This document shows, piece after piece, positions 46,529 through 55,652 of a DNA stretch of 64,000 bases. Made by a program: the position numbers and the translations under genes. The stretch spans positions 93,463,176 through 93,527,175 of the forward strand of contig OX328124.1 in assembly GCA_946811695.1 (NCBI GenBank), written 5' to 3'. The notes below the pieces were generated by a model. It was given only the letters and a program-made list of their open reading frames with translations. It was not told the origin of the DNA and ran no database searches. Numbering within the stretch: position 1 is the first letter of the stretch; the number at the start of each line of letters is the position of its first letter. Source of the DNA: Gonocerus acuteangulatus. Lineage: Eukaryota; Arthropoda; Insecta; Hemiptera; Coreidae.

Positions 46529-47134
46529 ATATCTGTATTGAAATGAATATATACGTACATATATATGTCCAGTATATTTTACCCTAAACTCTTATTTAAG
46601 CATTAATAATAATACTGAACATTATATCACAATTATTTCCATCAAATTTAATAATATACTGATCAAACCCAATTATTAACTATGTCCCAAATATCGAAGG
46701 TAACGCGAGACATCCACCGTACAAGTAGAGACAAATTTGATAAAGTCCGATATAAACGGATGAAATGTATTCATGGTATAGAAATTCTGTGGAAAGCTTT
46801 CAATTTGGATGGACATCAACCCCCCCCCCCTCATATATATGCCACACATTGACAATACCTCCAATTAATTACATGCTGTAGTTGTCCCGTTCTCTCCGCA
46901 TCAATTCCCATATTTCAACAAGAGATAATAAGGACAGTGAGGTAATTGTTCAAATCCATGTATGTATGAATGCTCTCTCATGAGGTAACAACAATTACTC
47001 GTGTAAGTTAATATTTCGAAAATGATTATCCGTTAGGCATAATGTTCTAGTGGGAAGTACTTCCAGTAAAGGGGTTGTACTAGACTAGAATATATTTTTT
47101 GATGACCGTTACTATAACGAAGACACAAGTTAAA
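46529..47134. other. Unassigned DNA
   Basis: A C-run with CTCATATATATGCC at 46820-46850 vaguely resembles the hAT-like MITE end at 5190. No gene. Confidence 0.4.
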
Positions 47135-47145
47135 CAATGAAAGAT

Positions 47146-47886
47146 TTTTTTTTTTTTTTTTTAATTCTTCATTTATTTATTTGAAATCTGTACAAATTAT
47201 TAACAGTACAATGATCAAGTTTTTTCATGCAGATATTATGTACAAGTTGACAAAAAACGGTAAAAGTAAAATAAAATAAAAAACATACAAAATTTGGAAG
47301 AAGTCAACCATTGTTGGCACTTCCAGAGATGTCTCAGTAAATATTTTAATGGTCACGATAAGATCAGGTGAGTAAATTGTCTCGGGGCCACTGTCTCTTG
47401 ATTCGCCTGGCAGGATTGTCTGGATGGGATTGGGAAGATGAGGATAGACCTTCAGGATTAGGATGGCAAGACAATTTGGAGTGGAACATTTGGAATCGGG
47501 TTTTAGCAAGGTCAAGGACAAATGGGATGTTAAGGTCATTGTGTAGGGTTTTGTTGGGGACGTAGAAAGGGGGATTTACAATTTTACGAAGGACTCTTGA
47601 CTGGAATGCCTGTATTCTGTTGATGTTGGATGTTTTTGCACATCCCCAGAGTTTAAGTCCGTATGTCCATATGGGTCGAATAATTGTTTTATATATTGTA
47701 CGTTTGTTATGAATCGATAATTTAGATGAGGGTCCAAGGAGTCGCCTAAGTAGTCCGTATCTTTTGTTCAGTTCTTGTATTTTCAGTCTCGTGTGAGGGT
47801 TCCATGTCTCTCGGCTGTAAAGGTATAAACCTAGATATCGAACCTCACTGGATGGTGGTAGTGGAGTGTTTTTGAGGCATACAAGC
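47146..47886 (-). mobile_element. Jockey-type LINE, 5'-truncated insertion with TSD
   Basis: The minus strand encodes an uninterrupted RT C-terminal region of about 170 aa: EVRYLGLYLYSRETWNPH, TIYKTIIRPIWTYGLKLWG, AKTSNINRIQAFQSRVLRKI and RRIKRQWPRDNLLT to the stop at 47364. A 3' UTR ends GTACAGATTTCAAATAAATA plus poly-A (T run at 47146-47162). A perfect 11-bp duplication, CAATGAAAGAT, lies at 47135-47145 and 47887-47897. The catalytic palm and endonuclease were never copied here, so it is inactive, but the intact frame and TSD mark a recent insertion. Confidence 0.92.
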
Positions 47887-47959
47887 AATGAAAGATATGA
47901 AATTTAAAAGAAATCATAGTCATTTTTAATGATGGTAAACAACGTACTCACAATTCGAA

Positions 47960-47998
47960 TTGGAGGGCCGGTGGGCGTGAATGTTAAGGCGTGAGCAC
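47960..47998 (+). mobile_element. Truncated tRNA-SINE head
   Basis: GAGGGCCGGTGGGCGTGAAT then GTTAAGGCGTGAGCACT matches the first 40 bp of the SINE at 48155 and 6831, then breaks off. Confidence 0.6.
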
Positions 47999-48154
47999 TG
48001 ACACATCTGACTGACTGACACACGACACATTTCCAATTAAACACAAACCTAAATCAAAATTTCAAAATACCAAATTAACGGAATTTAAAATCTGTTAACT
48101 TGTTACTTTGTATAATTTGTTAGCATATGTGATTATTTATACATTCCAGTGAAT

Positions 48155-48282
48155 AAGGAGGCCCGGTGGCCGCGAGTGTTAAGGCATGAGCACTTAAAAC
48201 TCCCTGCCAAGGGTCGTGGGTTCGATTCCCACTATAACCCGTCCCAAAATTCATAGCTAATAATAATCGACGTTAAAATTAT

Positions 48283-48319
<37 letters not shown>
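48155..48319 (+). mobile_element. tRNA-derived SINE, short form, with poly-A
   Basis: AGGAGGCCCGGTGGCCGCGAG, box A TTAAGGCATGAGCACTT, box B GGGTTCGATTCCCACT, then straight into ATAACCCGTCCCAAAATTC, GACGTTAAAATTA and about 37 A. Compared with 6610-6831 the middle (AAGGGTGGTAACC region) is largely deleted. Confidence 0.85.
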
Positions 48320-48322
<3 letters not shown>

Positions 48323-49535
48323 AATACACTCATCAATACGAATTTTTAAAAATTTCTAAATGCTTGCTTGATCAGGGTCAAAATTTATTTTCAAATACTT
48401 ATTTTTTTTATAATAAATAATCTTCCAACGGGGAATCTGCACTCTTTGGTTGGAAGCCAATTCCTTCCATTTATCAATCAACCGACTGATAATTCTCAAT
48501 GACAAGAAATCTTGAATGGTGCCTCAAAAATTGAATACCTACCCATTCATAACTACATAAAAACTCTTTGTAATTTACAACGTAAGTAATTCACGATTGA
48601 TTTTAATGATAAGTTAAAAAAATAAATAAAAACTTAAATGACCAAATAAAAACAAAAAAAGCATTAAGGAAACCGCTTTGGAGCTTTTGCACTAATTAGG
48701 AATTAATTTAATACAAATTATATCGTAATGATGACATCTTAGTAAGTAGTGTGTAAATAGTGGATAAATTTAATGCTTAGATTGACTGTAAATTAAATTA
48801 TTTTTTAGTTAAATTTTATTATTTTTTACAGTATTTTTACTAAAATCTGTGACTTGTGTAAAAAGTAAACAAATAAATTTAATAATAAAAAACAAATACC
48901 TGCAACTATCCTGCATAATAGCTAAACACATATAAGAGGTACGAATTGGGAAGAAAGAATCTCTGATTGGTCTAACAGATTTATACTTTTTCAGCAAGAA
49001 TAAACCTAATGAAAACCGGAAAGGATCTTGTACGTTTTATCATAATACGCGATATGAATTTATAAAAATTAAATTAACTATTATTAGAAATATATAGATA
49101 TAAGGCATGGAATAATTGGATGTGTTTTCATTCCAAAATGCAGATAATGATAAATTCCACATGTGCTAAATAGGAGCCCCATTTGGCCCCCTATTTCCCC
49201 TAGGATGCCCTGGGGCAAGGAGTGGTTCCTTGACAGACCGAACCTAAATCAGGCCACATCCCTAGGGATTGGCTTCATCAAGCACCCTCCTATATTAGCA
49301 TATATCAGTAAACTCCTACAGCTTTCTCTGTAATATACACTCTCCTTATAAAATGTGAAGGATCATATATCATACAGTCAACCATCAATAAAATAATATT
49401 TTATTCTTGCCTAATACAATCTTTATCAGATAAAATATTAGAACTCTTCTTATCCTTCAAACATTTTGCAAATTATTGTTCAAGATTCAAAATGACACTT
49501 TTATTGTACACAAAATATTCTAAAGGGACTTGACG
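48320..49535. other. AT-rich intergenic DNA
   Basis: No exon recognised. A GC-richer block at 49160-49340 (AGGAGCCCCATTTGGCCCCC onwards) has no identified relation. Confidence 0.5.
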
Positions 49536-49536
49536 C

Positions 49537-49784
49537 GCACACACATCAGTAACTGATGCGCGTCACAGTTCAGTCACCGAACCATCGCTGGCCAGTCTAA
49601 AGGCTAGTACACACTGGGATACAATGATGCGCGCCATTGTTGCAGAGCTGAATCTCATGTGAATCTGGATTGTTGCGATTCTGCCGCGCAACATGTCACC
49701 GTGTATCAGGCCTGTATTGTGGGTCTAGGTGTTACAAGAATCTGAGTCCCGCAGGTTCGGGACTCACGGATACATTGTTGCGCA

Positions 49785-49849
<65 letters not shown>

Positions 49850-50520
49850 AGACTTCTTAACAATTCTTCACTTTCAAGGAACCCTACAGTAGTAGCACGT
49901 TTTACGGTAGGAAAAATTTAATTTCTAAAGTTTGTATCTTTTTTAAACACCCTTGGTCCAACCATTTGCAAAAGATTCTCAAAATCTTGAGGCCTAATTC
50001 TTATAAAGTTGACAAATCCCATTCTATCTTCAAGTCTCAATGTGTTTGCACGCTTTACTGTTGGTTCTGAACAATTTTCAATAGCACCGCCTTCTTGGTT
50101 TTTTCATATTTCGATTTTTAATTAACAGTACCAACGACAGAGAAACACCTGAGAGGGCAGCTTCTGAGAAATGTTCGAGGGAACTGGGTAGCTAGTGTGG
50201 ATGCGATACATTGTTGCGGGACAGCCCCGAAACTGACGCGCAACATAGTTGTAGGACAGCTCCCAGTGTCCCGCAACAATGTTGCGCAACTTTGAGTCTC
50301 AGTGTGTACTAGCCTTAAGGCGAAATATCGATGATAATAAACTATCTTTTGACGGTTCAGTGGCTGAAGTGGGACTTCCGGTTCCGAACCTTCAATCGCC
50401 GAACCGTCAAAAGATAATTTTTTTCTCAATAAAATTTATTTCTTTTGACTCACGATTTTGCAGACGACTGATCTGAATTGAACTAGTAACTGAACCGTGA
50501 CGAGACTGATGTGTGTGAAT
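49537..50520. mobile_element. Outer inverted-repeat element interrupted by a MITE
   Basis: CACACACATCAGT with CACAGTTCAGTCAC at 49539-49577 is mirrored by GTAACTGAACCGTGACGAGA followed by CTGATGTGTGTG at 50486-50517. The right half also holds a hairpin: ATCTTTTGACGGTTC at 50344-50358 and its exact complement at 50401-50415. The PIF/Harbinger-like MITE sits inside the left part. No ORF or TSD resolved. Confidence 0.55.
49601..50315. mobile_element. PIF/Harbinger-like MITE
   Basis: Termini AGGCTAGTACACACTG and CAGTGTGTACTAGCCT are exact inverted repeats of 16 bp. TAA flanks both sides (49598-49600, 50316-50318), a TWA trinucleotide TSD typical of PIF/Harbinger. The palindrome GTTGCGCAAC and related GTTGCG motifs recur near both ends, and a (TA)n tract lies inside (49787-49845). 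No transposase. Confidence 0.75.
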
Positions 50521-50726
50521 ATATCTTTTAAACAATAATTTGAAAGAATATTAGCGCAAAGCCAGACCTGCTATGATTGCATGAACTTTCGGTACTGTTT
50601 CTCGTGGAACTGCTGTGTACTTTGGCAGGGAGGATTACTTAGGTTGTCCTGGCCTGTGGACTCACTTTGCCTAGCCTGCAGTCTACCGTGAAACGCCAAC
50701 ATCTCGTCCTAAGTAAATAGGCAATT

Positions 50727-50798
50727 TAAGGGTGTTAACCTATAGATAGCACGTCCCAAAATTCCTAATTAATAATAACTGGACGTTAAAATTTAAAT
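50727..50798 (+). mobile_element. SINE-tail insertion (type I) with TSD
   Basis: Only the 3' tail (AAGGGTGTTAACCTATAGAT to GGACGTTAAAATTTAAATA) is present, flanked by a perfect 12-bp duplication AAATAGGCAATT at 50715-50726 and 50799-50810. Confidence 0.85.
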
Positions 50799-50810
50799 AA
50801 ATAGGCAATT

Positions 50811-51230
50811 CTTCGTAATTTTATAGTTCGAGGGTTTTGACACTTTGCTGGCAGGTTTAATCCTGGAACGACCAAGACGGAAGCAGGGCCATTTTATGCA
50901 ATTTAATATACAACGTCTATTAATAAACAATAAAGGCTTGTTTGTTTTCGTTGTCTGGTAGAAAATATCTTGGTTATCATTGCGGATTGAAAATGAATCG
51001 CGTTTTCCTGCTAGTGGGAAGATGGAAAATCTAATAAAAGTTTCCTTGTTCCTCACAAATACGACCTCCTTCCTGTGAAAGAGTTCTATTTTCCTCCTGG
51101 AAGTCAAGTAACATCAAGACTTCTCCTTGACATACTTAATCAATTTAGTCGGAATTGGCTAGGGACAAGAGTTGGTATTGCTAATGTAGTCCTGCCAACA
51201 GCTGGTAGGGGGAACGAGACAAAACTCGTC
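50811..51230. other. Unassigned DNA
   Basis: A 104-aa minus frame at 50793-51107 starts in the SINE tail and has no recognisable motif. No gene supported. Confidence 0.4.
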
Positions 51231-51254
51231 CTATCGCCGCGAACTGCGGGCCAA

Positions 51255-51310
51255 CTGATATAAATAGGGGTCCCGCCACGGACCAGCTGTGTCTCGCCAA
51301 TTAGTTCTTA
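51255..51310 (+). promoter_or_regulatory. Possible TATA-type core promoter
   Basis: TATAAATA at 51259-51266 in a GC-richer block, with pyrimidine-rich start-like sequence 25-40 bp downstream. No downstream gene is recognised; it could be an orphan LTR-like or chance element. Confidence 0.25.
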
Positions 51311-52632
51311 CACCTGGAGTTTCTCCAGCAACTCTCCAGGCTCCTTGGAGCAAGACTCTACAGACAGTACAACTTTACCCTCCTTGGCTACGTGATATAT
51401 GCTCTTTTCTGGGGGAAGATACATCAACTACAGTAACATGCGAATATGCCTCCGCTTAGTTCTTCTAGACACTATATTGTTATGCGCAAGTAGAGCTTTT
51501 GACTTCAGAAACAGTTAAGGAGAAAACATACTACTCCCGAAAGGGCTCAGTCCTTATAAATGTTTTTTCAATGAGCCAATTCGACAATTTTTCAATCAAT
51601 CGGTAAATATGACCTTGTGCATTCGTTGAACTGATGACAGAATTTTAGAAAAATTTATTCAAATAAGCAAAAGCATAAGAAATTATATTATTATTCCAGA
51701 AATTTATCATTCTAAAAATTTACTTTTACACGAATGTATGTAGTATGTTTTTGTGTTTATGCGTTTCCCATTATACATACTTATCAAAATTTGCATTTTA
51801 TAGCCATAAATCTCAATTACATGTCCATACCAATAGAAAAGCTTATCACTCTGCGAATTTATTCATTAGGACTAAGGTTTCGTCCAGGCGAAATCATTAA
51901 TGTACCCCTAGCGGCTTATATATAATTACTTTATGTATCTAGACTAGGTTGGCTTTTGAATTATGTGATCTCCGATAATCAGTATATATTATCGGAGTTG
52001 CAGTTAACAATAATGACAAAGGACTGCAATAAACATGACCTAAAAGTGTTAAGTTTCTTCAGAGCAACGGATCTGTTTAGTAAAATAAAATAACCTTCAT
52101 TAAAAATGAAAATATATATAAACATTAAAATAAGAAACACTTTAATTAACTTCATTTTTCATTTACTTTAGTTTTATTACAATTATGTGTATTTTCTGGC
52201 AACATTTCAGTTTATTTTTTTAGATTACCTACTCCATTTTCAGTAACTTCCAGTTTTTTTATATTTTCTCAATTAATTACTTTGAATACATTTCAAAATG
52301 GTACAGGACCAAGAATTTGATTTCCGAAAAACCCTATATATGTAATACAACTTTAAACTAAACGTTGACTTTCGTCTATAACCGAAGACACTCCTTGGGT
52401 TAAGGTCATTTTGTCGACAGAATTGGAAATTCTACAACTGGAGGAAATGAAATGTCTGTAATAATAAAATAAAAACACGACATTGAATCATTTTATTTGC
52501 TCCACTGGAGAGAAGTTCTTTCTCTTTAAAAGATTGTTTTTTATTATTTATTCTAGTCATTCAAACTCCCGCTCAGGATAAGCTTTATTAAGCCTCGGGC
52601 CTCGATTTTTACCCTCGAATCACTACAATAGA

Positions 52633-52636
<4 letters not shown>
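51311..52636. other. AT-rich intergenic DNA
   Basis: No exon, RNA or repeat recognised apart from GC-rich sequence up to about 51420. Confidence 0.5.

Positions 52637-52686
<50 letters not shown>
52637..52686. repeat. (TA)n microsatellite at the 5' edge of the Penelope-like element
   Basis: Uninterrupted TA repeat directly upstream of the truncated RT frame; TA repeats also occur at the element's 3' edge (62963-62981). Confidence 0.95.
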
Positions 52687-52688
<2 letters not shown>

Positions 52689-52709
52689 TGACATTGATTT
52701 GGCTGGACG

Positions 52710-53123
52710 GTGGTGGTACTGCATCATAATATAGTATCTTTTAACTCAGCTCCGTCAGAAAAACTTGCTAAGAAATTAATTCAAATTTTTAATAACCTGA
52801 CAAATTTTAAACCGGCTAACACTGTTTTAAATAATATTGACCTCATCGAGAAATTGAATAACATCAATCCTGACGCGTTGCCGGAGAACAGGCTCCTTGT
52901 ATCTTTTGATGTGACTAACATGTTCACAAACATACCGCCAGATCACGCAGTCAGCCTATTTAAAAAAGTTTTAAATAACAGAAAAATCAATCCTGTAGTT
53001 ATTTCAGAATTCATACAATTACTTAAAATCTGCTTACGCCAAAATTATTGTAAATATCAGGGAAAATTTTTCAAACAAAACACAGGCCTGGTTATGGGTT
53101 CTCCCATTAGCCCTTTAGCGGCT
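52710..53123 (+). pseudogene. Penelope-like element RT, first part (interrupted)
   Basis: The plus frame begins within a PLE reverse transcriptase (NIVSFNSAPSEKLAKKLIQI) and includes motif A (LLVSFDVTNMFTNIP, Asp present) and motif B (GLVMGSPISPLAA). It stops abruptly because a transposon is inserted after SPLAA. The N-terminal RT region is missing; the left edge is a TA microsatellite. The remaining RT resumes at 61649 in the same reading frame once one TSD copy is discounted. Confidence 0.92.
53115..53123. repeat. 9-bp target-site duplication, left copy
   Basis: TTAGCGGCT, identical to 61640-61648, directly outside the transposon end ACCGGTGTG. Confidence 0.97.
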
Positions 53124-53320
53124 ACCGGTGTGAACTTGGCGCCGAACATTAAGTAATCAAAAAATCAATCATATGTACGGTTTGTACTTCGTTTGTACCT
53201 GTTTGTACCACATATGCTTTTGTTTGTACCTCGGCCAATAAAAAAATATAAACACTTAAAAAAATGGTCAGCGCTCGACATTAAAATATTTTAATTTTCT
53301 TTGCGCCATTTTATAGAGAA
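53124..53320 (+). repeat. Terminal domain of the left inverted arm
   Basis: Unique terminal part before the tandem units. It contains four GTTTGTAC motifs starting at 53180, 53191, 53201 and 53222, spaced 11, 10 and 21 bp, so on one helical face. The mirrored copy is at 61443-61639. Confidence 0.9.
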
Positions 53321-55650
53321 TCGTTTGTACCCGTTTGTACCACTTTTCATTTCGTTTGTACCTCAAAGGGTACGCGAGTACGAATTATTTAAACTTTTAA
53401 CTTACGCGAAAACGCTAAATCCGCTATTTTTAGAGATATCGAAAAACGGCCAACAGGATTCGATAGACAATCGTTTGTACCCGTTTGTACCACTTTTCAT
53501 TTCGTTTGTACCTCAAAAGGTACGCGAGTACGAATTATTTAAACTTTTGACGTACGCGAAAACGCTAAATCCGTTATTTTTGGAGATATCGAAAAACGGC
53601 CAACGGAATTCGATAGACAATCGTTTGTACCCGTTTGTACCACTTTTCATTTCGTTTGTACCTCAAAGGGTACGCGAGGACGAATTATTTAAACTTTTAA
53701 CTTACGCGAAAACGCTAAATCCGTTATTTTTAGAGATATCGAAAAACGGCCAACGGAATTCGATAGACAATCGTTTGTACCACTTTTCATTTCGTTTGTA
53801 CCTCAAAAGGAACGAGAGTACGAATTATTTAAACTTTTGACGTACGCGAAAACGCTAAATCCGTTATTTTTGGAGATATCGAAAAACGGTCAACAGGATT
53901 CGATAGACAGTCGTTTGTACCCGTTTGTACCACTTTTCATTTCGTTTGTACCTCAAAAGGTACGAGAGTACGAATTATTTAAACTTTTAACTTACGCAAA
54001 AACGCTAAATCCGTTATTTTTGGAGATATCGAAAAACGGCCAACGGGATTCGATAGACAATCGTTTGTACCACTTTTCATTTCGTTTGTACCTCAAAAGG
54101 TACGCGAGTACGAATTATTTAAACTTTTGACGTACGCGAAAACGCTAAATCCGTTATTTTTGGAGATATCGAAAAACGGCCAACGGAATTCGATAGACAA
54201 TCGTTTGTACCCGTTTGTACCACTTTTCATTTCGTTTGTACCTCAAAGGGTACGCGAGGACGAATTATTTAAACTTTTAACTTACGCGAAAACGCTAAAT
54301 CCGTTATTTTTGGAGATATCGAAAAACGGCCAACGGAATTCGATAGACAATCGTTTGTACCCGTTTGTACCACTTTTCATTTCGTTTGTACCTCAAAGGG
54401 TACGCGAGGACGAATTATTTAAACTTTTAACTTACGCGAAAACGCTAAATCCGTTATTTTTGGAGATATCGAAAAACGGCCAACGGAATTCGATAGACAA
54501 TCGTTTGTACCCGTTTGTACCACTTTTCATTTCGTTTGTACCTCAAAGGGTACGCGAGGACGAATTATTTAAACTTTTAACTTACGCGAAAACGCTAAAT
54601 CCGTTATTTTTGGAGATATCGAAAAACGGCCAACGGAATTCGATATACAATCGTTTGTACCCGTTTGTACCACTTTTCATTTCGTTTGTACCTCAAAAGG
54701 TACGCGAGTACGAATTATTTAAACTTTTAACTTACGCGAAAACGCTAAATCCGTTATTTTTGGAGATATCGAAAAACGGCCAACGGAATTCGATAGACAA
54801 TCGTTTGTACCCGTTTGTACCACTTTTCATTTCGTTTGTACCTCAAAAGGTACGAGAGTACGAATTATTTAAACTTTTGACGTACGCGAAAACGCTAAAT
54901 CCGTTATTTTTGGAGATATCGAAAAACGGTCAACAGGATTCGATAGACAGTCGTTTGTACCCGTTTGTACCACTTTTCATTTCGTTTGTACCTCAAAAGG
55001 TACGAGAGTACGAATTATTTAAACTTTTAACTTACGCAAAAACGCTAAATCCGTTATTTTTGGAGATATCGAAAAACGGCCAACGGGATTCGATAGACAA
55101 TCGTTTGTACCCGTTTGTACCACTTTTCATTTCGTTTGTACCTCAAAGGGTACGCGAGTACGAATTATTTAAACTTTTAACTTACGCGAAAACGCTAAAT
55201 CCGTTATTTTTGGAGATATCGAAAAACGGCCAACGGGATTCGATAGACAATCGTTTGTACCACTTTTCATTTCGTTTGTACCTCAAAAGGTACGCGAGTA
55301 CGAATTATTTAAACTTTTGACGTACGCGAAAACGCTAAATCCGTTATTTTTGGAGATATCGAAAAACGGCCAACGGAATTCGATAGACAATCGTTTGTAC
55401 CCGTTTGTACCACTTTTCATTTCGTTTGTACCTCAAAGGGTACGCGAGGACGAATTATTTAAACTTTTAACTTACGCGAAAACGCTAAATCCGTTATTTT
55501 TAGAGATATCGAAAAACGGCCAACGGAATTCGATAGACAATCGTTTGTACCACTTTTCATTTCGTTTGTACCTCAAAAGGTACGCGAGTACGAATTATTT
55601 AAACTTTTGACGTACGCGAAAACGCTAAATCCGTTATTTTTGGAGATATT
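53321..55650 (+). repeat. Left arm tandem array (150/140-bp units)
   Basis: About 15 units. Each starts around CGATAGACAATCGTTTGTAC and carries GTTTGTAC at relative positions 0, 10 and 31, then AAATCCGTTATTTTTGGAG. The 140-bp variants lack exactly one 10-bp GTTTGTAC step. The 150-bp units have one stop-free frame, so ORFs of up to 397 aa of a 50-aa repeat appear; these break at each 140-bp unit and are not considered genes. Confidence 0.97.
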
Positions 55651-55652
55651 TT

